From positions 1-14,579 of the forward strand of contig JAQVMI010000011.1 in the NCBI GenBank assembly GCA_028703735.1: a stretch of 14,579 nucleotides of DNA. The letters are read 5' to 3'. The stretch comes from Candidatus Cloacimonadota bacterium. Its GTDB lineage: Bacteria > Cloacimonadota > Cloacimonadia > Cloacimonadales > Cloacimonadaceae. The translations under genes and the position numbers were made by a program. The first letter of the stretch is position 1; each line of letters opens with the position of its first letter. This document shows, in pieces, positions 6,363-14,579 of this stretch. The notes under the pieces are model-generated. The model had not been told where the DNA came from. It was given only the letters and a program-made list of their open reading frames with translations, and did no database searches.

Positions 6363-8480
6363 ATGAAACAGGGATTAATTGCTTTTGTTTTTGTATCCAT
6401 ATGGCTATGCATTTCGGGGTTAAATGTTCCCTACAGCCAAGAACCACTTCACACAGAGGCTAATCTCCTTACAGGTTTATCCAGGGTTAGCCCCGAAGAT
6501 AAAGCTGCCGAAAAGCTATCAACCCATGTTTGGTTTTGGCAGGATAATGATAACCTTTGTTTTACCTTTCAGGCAGTAATTGATTCCACTTTTACTCCTG
6601 GTCCGGTTTCCACCCGTGATGTAAGCAATAAGGCAGATTATCTAAGAATTCAGCTTATCACTATTCCTGATGCATATTTCTCTTATCTGTTCAATTTCTA
6701 TGCTACTGGTAATCTTTTAGATGCTGTTCGGGAAGTGGGTCGTGCTGATGTAGGATTTAACACAAATTATACTTACACATCTACATACAATGATACTCTT
6801 TGGATTGTTGAAGGGAAAATTCCTCTTTGTGAGCTTCGTTTTAAACAAGATTTACCCTACAAATGGAAGGTAATAATTACCCGGCATCACGATAAAACAT
6901 TAGAGGAATTTAGCTTGCCCTGGGTTATACCAAAAATGCAGAATAGCTATTTTGTTAATGCTCTTGATATCCAGCTTTCACATCCAGTAAAACGCAAACT
7001 TGATCTAACCGTAAAGCCATATATAGTAAAAAGCTACGATCTTGTAAACAATACTGATAGTTTTGATCCTGATAATATAGGGCTTGATATCGCTCTCAAT
7101 CCAGCTCAACGCACACGCATAAAACTTAGCATTAATCCAGATTTCAGTGACGTACCTCCTGATACAGCAGCAGATATTTATAACAGCAAGTATCCCCGCT
7201 TTTATACTGAAAACCGCTTTTTTTTCACCGAGGATATTGACGCTTTTGGTGTACCGGTGAATGCATTTTACAGCCGAAGAATAGTTAAACCAAGCCTCAC
7301 TTTTAAAGCTACAGGTAACTCCAAATATATAAATTGGGGTATTTTGGGAGCTTTGGATAAGCAGATTGTGGATAGTGGCATTACCATAAATAGGGACGAT
7401 TATTTTCAGGTGCTATCCATAATTCCGAAAACCAAGACTCTTAAGCTTGCCAATGCAATAGTTAGCAGAGTTAACAAAGATTACTACAGCCATGTTTTTA
7501 GCGGAACATATCGCTGGGATGTTTATCAGGATGTAACGCTATCCAGTTGGAATGCTTTTAGTGTAAAAGAGGACGATCGTAATTCGGACACCCTGCCAAG
7601 TTACGGCTCAGCAAATAATGCTTCGCTAACCCTTTCTCCAGGGAACTGGAGTCTCTTAGCCAATGGAACAGCAGTAAGTAAAAATATGACAGCAGATGCA
7701 GGTTATCAAAATGATAGTTATTATCACAAACTTGGTTCATCGTTAAGTTGGGATAGTGATGAATCTTCGGAGTTTATAAACTATCAGGGGTTTAGTGTAA
7801 ACTATGAATATTACAAATATTATTCAAAACGAAACAACGAAAACTACTCTGATGCAAACTACTACATAAATTTCCGCCCCAGATATGGCATGTCCTTATC
7901 TGGCTCTTACAATAGTGAGCTTGATATCTTGAACAAGCCTCATAATACCTTGAGCGCTACTGTAACGGGCACTTTATTCCGTTGGCAACCCCTTAGCGCA
8001 CAATTTCAATATACCTACAAGCAGGAATTGGTTTACAATCTGCTGGATGTTTATAGCTCCACCAATTATTATGGCAATTTATGGGGTTTTATATCTCAGG
8101 TTTGGGGTTATGACATTAGTGGTACCTTGGTAGATTATTCTTACCCCAATGGTGTGCTTGCAGATTATGGAGGGTTACTTCCTTATGCCACAAAATTGGA
8201 TGATAATTACGCTATAATTAATGCAGAGCTCAATTTCACCCCCAACCAAAGATTGCGTTTTGCATGTGGTAGCGGACTAAGCACTTATGAAACAGAGGGT
8301 TTCTTTAACGATCTGAACCTGTTTGGTAACCTGCGCTACGAATTTAAATCCAATTGCTTCTTCTATGCAGGATTTAACACAAATCAGTTGCAAGACCAAA
8401 AATCCACTTACAGCAAACCCCATGGTCACTATCTGGTAAACACTTCCACTGCCTATGCCAAGCTAAGCATTACGCTTTGA
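6363..8480 (+). CDS. DUF5916-like outer-membrane beta-barrel protein
   Basis: This 705-residue protein begins with a signal peptide (MKQGLIAFVFVSIWLCISG, then cleavage near residues 20-27). Residues about 45-200 resemble the CBM9-like N-terminal domain of DUF5916 proteins, including AYFSYLFNFYATG and WIVEGKIPLCELRF. The DUF5916 core signature follows: SINPDFSDVPPD (256-267), YPRFYTENRFFF (277-288) and FYSRRI (302-307). The rest is rich in alternating Tyr/Asn/Ser strands typical of an outer-membrane barrel. It ends YAKLSITL, with Leu rather than the common terminal Phe. I chose the ATG at 6363 rather than the GTG at 6360 because GAGG lies 5 bases before the ATG. Substrate unknown; family members are often called hydrolase-like or TonB-dependent-receptor-like, without proof. 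Confidence 0.85.
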   Translation: MKQGLIAFVFVSIWLCISGLNVPYSQEPLHTEANLLTGLSRVSPEDKAAEKLSTHVWFWQDNDNLCFTFQAVIDSTFTPGPVSTRDVSNKADYLRIQLITIPDAYFSYLFNFYATGNLLDAVREVGRADVGFNTNYTYTSTYNDTLWIVEGKIPLCELRFKQDLPYKWKVIITRHHDKTLEEFSLPWVIPKMQNSYFVNALDIQLSHPVKRKLDLTVKPYIVKSYDLVNNTDSFDPDNIGLDIALNPAQRTRIKLSINPDFSDVPPDTAADIYNSKYPRFYTENRFFFTEDIDAFGVPVNAFYSRRIVKPSLTFKATGNSKYINWGILGALDKQIVDSGITINRDDYFQVLSIIPKTKTLKLANAIVSRVNKDYYSHVFSGTYRWDVYQDVTLSSWNAFSVKEDDRNSDTLPSYGSANNASLTLSPGNWSLLANGTAVSKNMTADAGYQNDSYYHKLGSSLSWDSDESSEFINYQGFSVNYEYYKYYSKRNNENYSDANYYINFRPRYGMSLSGSYNSELDILNKPHNTLSATVTGTLFRWQPLSAQFQYTYKQELVYNLLDVYSSTNYYGNLWGFISQVWGYDISGTLVDYSYPNGVLADYGGLLPYATKLDDNYAIINAELNFTPNQRLRFACGSGLSTYETEGFFNDLNLFGNLRYEFKSNCFFYAGFNTNQLQDQKSTYSKPHGHYLVNTSTAYAKLSITL

Positions 8481-8670
8481 TCTTTGTTTTGGGTAAGTTA
8501 TCAAGCGAAATTCTGGTTCAAAGTAGTTTTTTTTCACAAAAAAAGGGTTTACATGCCAGGAAATCTCTTGACATGAATATCACGAATATTAGCGTGGAAT
8601 CGAAGGGAGTTTTAGTACGTGTACGAGACTCCAGAATGTATTTGTAAGTACAGGATAATTGTTATATTTA
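8481..8670. other. intergenic region downstream of the barrel gene
   Basis: It contains a TTGACA at 8568-8573 without a matching -10, a T-rich/A-rich stretch at 8527-8545 with no GC stem, and a TATATT at 8663-8668 that could be a -10 for the next gene. No clear intrinsic terminator follows the barrel gene. No gene is seen. Confidence 0.4.
8606..8632 (+). repeat. hairpin with bulged A upstream of the adhesin gene
   Basis: GGAGTTTT (8606-8613) pairs with GAGACTCC (8625-8632), including two G-T pairs. After a bulged A, GTA pairs with TAC around a CGTG loop. No T-run follows, so it is not an ordinary terminator. It may mark the end of the upstream transcript or form part of a leader. Confidence 0.4.
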
Positions 8671-8810
8671 TGAAACGGTTGTGCAGCACAGCTCAAAACC
8701 GAAAGGTGGCTAAAACCCACCAAAAATCGATTAACGTCATTGACTTTGGCACAAATTGGTGCCTCTATTGTTATGAAACTAACTAAAGATAATACTTTAA
8801 GGAGATACAC
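8671..8810 (+). promoter_or_regulatory. structured 5' leader of the adhesin gene
   Basis: If TATATT at 8663-8668 is the -10, the leader is about 135 bases long. It can form ACC-GAAA-GGT, the overlapping GGTGG/CCACC stem (about 8705-8721), and GGCAC/GTGCC (8748-8763). The first two share GG and cannot fully coexist. A strong site AAGGAGATACAC precedes the ATG. A TTGACT at 8740-8745 could instead be a promoter element, which would shorten the leader. Regulation is inferred only from foldability. Confidence 0.3.
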
Positions 8811-11800
8811 ATGAAACAAAACAAAGCAATCTTGCTTGCCATTATAATGATGGCTCTGTTCACGAGTGCATGGGCGGATATAATTACACTTGGTACACAA
8901 GTAGTTGCAAGTGGAACAAGTGGAATTGGTCCCACTAACTACTATTGGGAAGCCCGTAGAATTCAATTTGTTTATACAGCATCAGAGATAATAACGGCTG
9001 GTGGAGTTACTGGCGATATCTCTGCTTTAGCCTTCGATGTATCACAGATTGCTGGAGGCAATCTGCTGAACTATAAGGTTAAAATGGCACACACTGCGGC
9101 AACTAACGCTGCTACCCATAATACCGCAAACTTTAACAACAGTTAAAAATGCACATACTTTCGTACCTGGTGCCACTGGTTGGCGTACAATTACCTTTGA
9201 TACGAACTTCGCTTGGGACGGTTCCAGCAATATCCTTTTTGATATCAGTTGGGGAGTTAACGCAGGTTATTCCTCCTCTGGTCAAACTTGGCTTTATAAT
9301 AATGTCGCAAATCAAATGAGAGGAATTACATCTGGTTCAAGTAGTGTTGAGAACACAGCCACTTCTACTACTCGTAGTGGAAAGCCACGTGCTCAGTTGA
9401 CAATTACTCCGGCAGCCGGAATTCTTAACCCAACTGGCTTCACTGCTACACCGGTCAGCCATAACCAGATAAATCTTGCATGGACGCGTAACGTTACTCC
9501 GGACAACGTGATGGTAGCCAGAAATACTGTTAACACTTTTGGCACTCCCTCCGGTTCTTACTCCGTGGGAAACTCTATTTCCGGAGGCGGTGAAGTTATC
9601 TATAACAGCAGCGGTACCAGCTATAATGATACCGGACGCACAGCAAATACGCCCTACTATTACAAAGCATGGTCTGTGAACGGTGGAACGCCAACATATT
9701 CATCGGGAACCACAGCTACAGCAACTACTATGCTTGCACCAATCACTAATTACCCTTGGACAGAGACTTTTGAAACTGATTCTGAATCTCGTGGGGGATG
9801 GTCACAAATCCAGGAACAGGGTTCGAAATCATGGACTTATGCCACAGGAGCAGGTTCCGGATTAATTACTGCAGCTCATGGTGGAGCATTGAATGCCAGA
9901 TTTACGGGGACAACTTATTCTGGAGACAAAACAAAGTTAGTTACACCAATTTTAGATTTAAGTGCTAAGGCAGATTACACTCTATCGTTCTGGTATGGAC
10001 AGGAAGTATGGTCCCCAGATCAAAACGAACTCAGGATCTTTTACCGAACCAGTCCATCAAGCTCCTGGGTGGAAATTGCCTCTTATACCGGGAATGTATC
10101 TGTTTGGACGCAAGAACCAGGTTTAGTTTTACCCAATCCAAGTGCAACATATCAGATAGCATTTGAAGGCAAAGACCTTTATGGCTATCCTAATGTCTTA
10201 GATGATATATTGGTTGATGTTGCATCGTCCGATCCCCAGTTTGCAGTATCTCCTGCCGTGAAGGACTTTGGCAGCCAACAGATTGGCACCAGTTCTACAG
10301 CTCAAGTATTCACAATTAAAAACAATGGTGGTGGAACCCTTACAGTTTATAGTGTTGCCAAAGGTAGCACTAATGCCGGCGAATTTGTTCTTACTGATAC
10401 TAACGATTACACCGGGGGTATTGAACTCGGTGCGGGTGCATCCATTACAGTTTCTGTGGTGTTTTCACCTGTCACAACAGGTGCCAAGGTAGCTACACTT
10501 ACCATTGCTCATGATCAAGATGGTTCACCTACTGTCGTAAACTTATCTGGAACCGGGACGGACTCAACCATCAGAGATATCCCCTATATCCAAACCTGGG
10601 ATGTAGATGCACTTATCAATGGCTGGGTTCTTTATGATGTAAATGAGGATGACGTAACTTGGGGCATTGGTTCTGGTGGCACAAGTGATGCCGCAGTAAT
10701 AGAATATAACACTGATCTCGCCATGAACGACTGGTTGATCAGCCCTCCAGTAGTATTAACCGGTGGAACAGCTTACACAGTTACCTACAGCTACCGTTGC
10801 GCCAGTGCTACTTATCCGGAAAAGATGAAAGTTGCCTTCGGTACTGCTCAGAATCCCACAGCAATGACAGAAGTGATTGCTACACATGAAGGTTTTATCA
10901 ATACCACATACTTAACCGGTACTGGAACTTTCACTCCTGCTACCACTGGAAACTACTATTTAGGCTTCCATGGTTACAGTGCAGCGAATATGTATAATCT
11001 CTATGTGGATGATGTCCGTATTCTAATACCCAATAGTCAGGTTGGACAAGTGATTGCTACTGGTGCCACTGCCAATGTAACTCTTCCGACATTAACAGTT
11101 GGAGAACAACAGATTACCCCAGCAGTTGCCTTCAGCGGTCTTTCGGGTAATCCTGTAATTCATGTTTCGGCACTTAACAATGTCGCCTTAGACAGGCTTG
11201 AACTTACCATAGATGGTGGAAATCTTGCTGGAGTAACGCTAACCTTTACTCATGGGCTGGGATTTATTCCCCAAGTGCTTGCTTACCAGATAGGTAGCGG
11301 AGCTCTTTCCGTAATAAACAACCCTGGTGATTGGACTGCTACAACTGCCTCCTTTACAGTTCCAGGTGGCAAGGGACCCCTTAGTTTGAAGGTTATTTTC
11401 CCCAAAGATCGTGATGATACCTTGCCGGTAACTCTTGCCAGCTTTACTGCTACGCTTACATCCGATATGTTTGTTAAGATTGCCTGGATTGCTGCCTCCG
11501 AAACAAACCACTCCGGTTATAACGTGCTACGTGCTGAATCGCAGGATTTGTCGGGAGCCACAAAGATCAATGCTCAGCTTATTGCTGATGGCACAGAATT
11601 GGGAACTCAAATAAGCTATTCCTTTGTGGATGAAGAAGCCTCGAATAACGCAACCTATCATTATTGGTTGGAAAGTGTAAGCTTGGATGGAGCCTCAGAG
11701 TTCTTTGGTCCATTAACTGTTACAATAGGTGATCCCCAGGATCATGGTATCCCTGTAGTACCTATTGTTACGGAATTGCTAAATGCCTATCCCAATCCCT

Positions 11801-12042
11801 TCAACCCCAGCACTCGTATAGGTTATTCGTTGAAGGAAGCAGGAGAAGTGAATATCGATATCTATAACCTTAAAGGACAGAAAGTGCGCTCTTACAATGC
11901 ATTGCACAACGCTCCCGGATTCTTTAATGTAATTTGGGATGGTCGGGATGCCTCTGGTAACTCCGCTTCCAGCGGTGTTTACATGTACCGTATGAGCAGC
12001 GGAACTTATACTTCTTCCAAGAAGATGATACTTGCTAAATAA
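8811..12042 (+). pseudogene. multidomain secreted adhesin-like protein, broken by one frameshift
   Basis: The gene reads from ATG 8811 (signal peptide MKQNKAILLAIIMMALFTSAWA) to a TAA at 9144-9146. The same protein continues one frame over to 12042. Removing one T from the run at 9132-9134 restores a single 1,076-residue frame reading HNTANLTTVKNAHTF across the join. Repaired order: an N-terminal beta domain (23-200); a fibronectin type III domain (about 204-308); a choice-of-anchor J-like domain (about 312-471); an ASPM/SPD-2/hydin-like Ig domain (about 474-584, FGSQQIGTSS to LSGTGTD); a second anchor-J domain (about 588-740); a beta-rich stretch; the LPVTLASFTATL domain (about 875-985); and a sorting domain with YPNPFNPST (about 993) ending KKMILAK. 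Expected to be surface-displayed through a type IX-like route. It may be a true pseudogene or a sequencing error. Confidence 0.85.
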
Positions 12043-12085
12043 GTGAGAGCTGAAGCAGTGAGAGCTGCTTAAGTGAGACAATGTG

Positions 12086-12113
12086 AAAGCCCCGGGTGTA
12101 AATCCGGGGCTTT
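12086..12113 (+). terminator. intrinsic terminator after the adhesin gene
   Basis: A perfect 10-base stem AAAGCCCCGG/CCGGGGCTTT encloses an 8-base loop, followed by TTTG. It begins 43 bases after the TAA of the adhesin gene. The AAAGC/GCTTT symmetry means it could also stop transcription arriving from the right. Confidence 0.85.
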
Positions 12114-12621
12114 GTTATGAGAGCCAAAAACAAGTAACCAAATCTATAGGATTCCATTTAAATAGAGAGACAAGACTTTTAAACACAGAGTAAAGTAGAG
12201 AATTTTTTACAAAGAGTAAAAGAGAGAAAAGAGGGAAAAGAGAGAAAAGTGTGCAGGTTTTTACAATGAGCCAAAGACTATTAACACAGTGAAAAGCAAA
12301 AAATGATTTTTAACCACAGAGAAAAGCAGAGAAAAGCAGAGAGTCAATAGAACTGTGAGAACATGATCGACCTGATTTCCTTGATTGCTCATTGTTTGAA
12401 GTCTATTGTACTCTTTGTGATAAAGCTCTCTTTTCTCTTTTACTCTTTGTTGAATTGTCTTTCCCCCTTATACTCTTTTATTCTTCTTTTTACTCTTTTA
12501 TCCTATTCATAATGGGTTCTATTCCATAAGTAACATTGAAATCTTTATAAAATAGTGTAATCAATACTCAGGAATAGGCAATACAAGAACCCTGATGCTT
12601 AAGCATGATGATAAAGACAGT
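12114..12621. repeat. intergenic purine-rich repeats facing pyrimidine-rich inverted copies
   Basis: No gene is seen here. The left half (about 12174-12345) is almost all purines in the pattern CACAGAG, AGAGTAAA, AGAGAAAAGC; AGAGAAAAGC is repeated in tandem at 12319-12338. The right half (about 12408-12500) is pyrimidine-rich, with TACTCTTT four times. The 16 bases acaaagagtaaaagag at 12209-12224 recur inverted at 12435-12450. CAATGAGC (12264-12271) also recurs inverted at 12387-12394. A 12-base palindrome ATGCTTAAGCAT lies at 12595-12606. I see no target-site duplications or transposase. Confidence 0.6.
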
Positions 12622-12647
12622 CGCCTCGATTATCCACGCACGAGGCG
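12622..12647 (-). terminator. possible terminator of the right-hand secreted protein gene
   Basis: CGCCTCG and CGAGGCG form a 7-bp stem around a 12-base loop, 13 bases after the stop of the minus-strand gene. No T-run follows on the minus strand, so termination is uncertain. Confidence 0.3.
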
Positions 12648-12660
12648 TGTGTGATTACTA

Positions 12661-14579
12661 CTAATACCTGCAAAATCGTTTGGTGCTTACTGCCTTATTG
12701 TCTGCCATCAGCCTCAGCACATAGATGCCGTTAGCCACTCTTTGCTTGTTACTATCCTTTCCGTCCCAGGTGTATTCTATTTTAGGGAGGCTGCCTTGGC
12801 TTGGTAGCGGGATGCGGTGCACCAGTTGTCCGCGGATATTGTACACATCTATGCTTAACTTTGATGCTTGGGCATTCTCTACCAATAGCTTTAACTCGTC
12901 CCGCATAGGGTTGGGGTAGGCAGAGATCTCTATTATCGGCACAGCAGGCACAGTATAATCCTCATTACTTACAGGGAAGCCGGCATAGGCGTGATACAAA
13001 GCTCCATTGCTGCCGGGAGTAGTTGCGTCGGCAGGGACATAGAAGAACACTTCCACCCTGTCATTCGCGGAAAGAAGCATATACAAACGGCAGGTTTTCA
13101 GCCTTGCCTCCGAGGGTAATAGCCCAGCATCTATCTGCCAGCTTTCTACATGGGTCATGATGCCCTGCGAAGTAATCTCCCACAGGTTTATCGAGCTGAG
13201 ATTATCAAACACCGCCATCAACCTGCGTCCGTTTGGCAATACGCATACATCATTTGCCAAGGTAGGCACCTCTATGGTGGTTTCATAGTTTACTATACCG
13301 GAAGCCGGATTGATATTCTTCACCGTCATAAAATACATGCCGTCGGTTTCTGCAAGCTGATACACAAAGGGAGTAGCATCCGGACTTAGCGCGATACTGC
13401 GGATAATGCCATCACGGGTTGTGCTGGCAGAAATATCTGTAACATCATCAAGATCGGCATACAGCAACTGATCATCTATGCTGTAATACGCTCTTTCTCC
13501 TTTGCGGGCAAAGCATTTATCCTGCGGAGCAAGCAGGTACTGTTTCCGATAATAACGTTCCATGCCGTTGGTGACCGACCAATTGCTAAGGTTCAGCCCC
13601 ATACCCCATAAATTGCCACTATCTTCCACATCCCAGCAATCGCTAAGGGTGCTATTTACGTTGTAGTTATAGTTCTTCTTATAGCCGACCCCATTTCCCC
13701 CAGCACCGGGATAGTTCCGGGTTTGCATATTTACGCCCAACACGGGATCTATGAATCCTTCCTCAGGTGAGGAGGAACCTCCGTATAAGCCAAGAGCCGG
13801 GTTCCAGACAGTGTTGCCGGGAGTGTCATAGTAATCCCGGTGAACATATCCGCGACGTCTTTGCATTAGCGAGCCCCAGATGTTTATTGTTCCCCTCTCC
13901 AGATATGGGTCTTGTTCAGGCCACAGGGGATTGTACCAAGGGTAATCTATATTTGCAGGCCAGGGGTGCTCTGCAGTTTGGGGATAGTGATACCGGTGTA
14001 AGTCGATCCAATCCAACATGGTGGGGATTCCATCCTGAGTGCTTGTGATAGTAGATTCTACAGAAGGATGAGGATGCTGGTATTCGAAAGTAAACACACC
14101 ATCCTCGCGCGGATCCCCCCCTCCATTGCCTAAGGCATAAAGCGATGCATACAACCATACCCCGCCACCTGCTGGGCTTTGGTACCAATCATCTGAGCCC
14201 ATGTTTGGGTGATACCTCCATGGGCCCACTGGGTCTTTATAACCATACTTAATCACTATGTTATTTTCTGAGACCAAATTTACTTTGTCAGTATTGTTCC
14301 CAAAAGGATTTTGCCATGTTGGGGTACCCCTAAGAGAAATATCTCCAACAATCTCTATATCCGAAGAAGACCACCAGGTCTGTTCCCCGCCAAAATTCCC
14401 CTTTAGCCACAGTTTGTTGTTCACAAAGTTGATGCGGTCACCGCAGGATCCCGCAGGTAAAGAAGTCCAGACCGTATCTACGACCGTGAAGTAATTCCTA
14501 AATAGCGGAGCGTCTTCTGTCCCCTCAGGATAATCCGCCCACACATCCGTAAAAGCTCTCTGACTGTGACGGATTTTCC
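12661..14579 (-). CDS. secreted protein with C-terminal sorting domain (5' end outside window)
   Basis: The reading frame is open to the right edge (first visible codons read KIRHSQRAFTDVWADYPEG), so the true start is outside the window; a GTG at 14544 is internal. 638 residues are visible. The N-terminal visible part resembles DUF4900-type surface proteins: VSENNIVIKYGY, WLYASLYALGNGGG, then ERGTINIWGSLMQRRRGYV and GYKKNYNYN. The middle (about 340-540) is beta-rich, with repeated DxxxxI/L strands like a propeller (for example ADLDDVTDIS, RSIALSPDATPF, VCVLPNGRRLMAVFDN). The last 85 residues are a type A-like sorting domain: ISAYPNPMRDELKL, then LSIDVYNIRGQLVH and YTWDGKDSNKQRVANGIYVLRL, ending KRFCRY. 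It faces the adhesin gene tail to tail. Function unknown; the DUF4900 link is moderate. Confidence 0.85.
   Translation of the reverse strand, partial: KIRHSQRAFTDVWADYPEGTEDAPLFRNYFTVVDTVWTSLPAGSCGDRINFVNNKLWLKGNFGGEQTWWSSSDIEIVGDISLRGTPTWQNPFGNNTDKVNLVSENNIVIKYGYKDPVGPWRYHPNMGSDDWYQSPAGGGVWLYASLYALGNGGGDPREDGVFTFEYQHPHPSVESTITSTQDGIPTMLDWIDLHRYHYPQTAEHPWPANIDYPWYNPLWPEQDPYLERGTINIWGSLMQRRRGYVHRDYYDTPGNTVWNPALGLYGGSSSPEEGFIDPVLGVNMQTRNYPGAGGNGVGYKKNYNYNVNSTLSDCWDVEDSGNLWGMGLNLSNWSVTNGMERYYRKQYLLAPQDKCFARKGERAYYSIDDQLLYADLDDVTDISASTTRDGIIRSIALSPDATPFVYQLAETDGMYFMTVKNINPASGIVNYETTIEVPTLANDVCVLPNGRRLMAVFDNLSSINLWEITSQGIMTHVESWQIDAGLLPSEARLKTCRLYMLLSANDRVEVFFYVPADATTPGSNGALYHAYAGFPVSNEDYTVPAVPIIEISAYPNPMRDELKLLVENAQASKLSIDVYNIRGQLVHRIPLPSQGSLPKIEYTWDGKDSNKQRVANGIYVLRLMADNKAVSTKRFCRY

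Noticed and set aside
8671..8780. c-di-GMP-I (GEMM) riboswitch
   Set aside because: Only scattered 5' motifs match; the conserved GACGCAAAGC segment and the second helix are absent.
9316..12042. A separate 908-residue gene starting at ATG 9316
   Set aside because: The sequence upstream in the same frame codes for convincing family sequence (WRTITFDTNFAWDGSSNILF), there is no ribosome-binding site before 9316, and the N-terminal fragment with the signal peptide joins smoothly after one base is removed.
12174..12345. CRISPR array
   Set aside because: Units are short, imperfect and partly tandem, without constant repeats and unique spacers of uniform length, and there are no cas genes.
12661..14544. 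A complete gene starting at GTG 14544
   Set aside because: The frame stays open to the window edge, there is no ribosome-binding site and no signal peptide at that GTG, so the start lies outside.

Overview
The window looks like a piece of a Gram-negative bacterial chromosome of the Cloacimonadota (WWE1) type or a close relative. This is an inference. The two large secreted proteins end in C-terminal sorting domains of the Por/type IX kind (YPNPFNPST and YPNPMRDE followed by an FlgD-like fold). One also carries the block beginning LPVTLASFTATL, which is common in secreted proteins of this and related phyla. A DUF5916-type outer-membrane protein fits the same setting. The housekeeping genes alone would not identify the phylum.

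Positions 1-5842 (minus strand) hold the transcription/translation superoperon. Read in its own direction it runs tRNA-Thr(UGU), tRNA-Tyr(GUA), tRNA-Gly(UCC), tRNA-Thr(GGU), tuf, rpmG, tRNA-Trp(CCA), secE, nusG, rplK, rplA, rplJ, rplL, rpoB (N-terminal 203 codons only, cut by the window edge). A consensus -35 box (TTGACA) lies just upstream of the first tRNA. RNA hairpins lie between tRNA-Thr(GGU) and tuf, between tRNA-Trp and secE (two mutually exclusive ones), and between rplL and rpoB (attenuator-like). rpoB starts at TTG, and the TGA of a short upstream reading frame overlaps that start.

Positions 5843-6362 are a divergent intergenic region with only weak promoter candidates. Positions 6363-8480 (plus) encode a 705-residue DUF5916-like outer-membrane beta-barrel protein. 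After a 330-base gap with hairpins and a strong Shine-Dalgarno site, positions 8811-12042 (plus) hold a multidomain secreted adhesin-like gene. It is broken by a single-base frameshift near 9132-9134 and would be about 1,076 residues if repaired. A strong intrinsic terminator follows it.

Positions 12114-12660 are intergenic: purine-rich repeats on the left face pyrimidine-rich inverted counterparts on the right. Positions 12661-14579 (minus) contain the C-terminal 638 residues of another secreted protein with a sorting domain; its N-terminus lies outside the window.

I did not find a convincing new defence, mobile or biosynthetic system. The most useful leads are the frameshifted surface gene, the switch-like hairpins before secE, the structured leader before the adhesin gene, the rplL-rpoB leader and the mirrored intergenic repeats.
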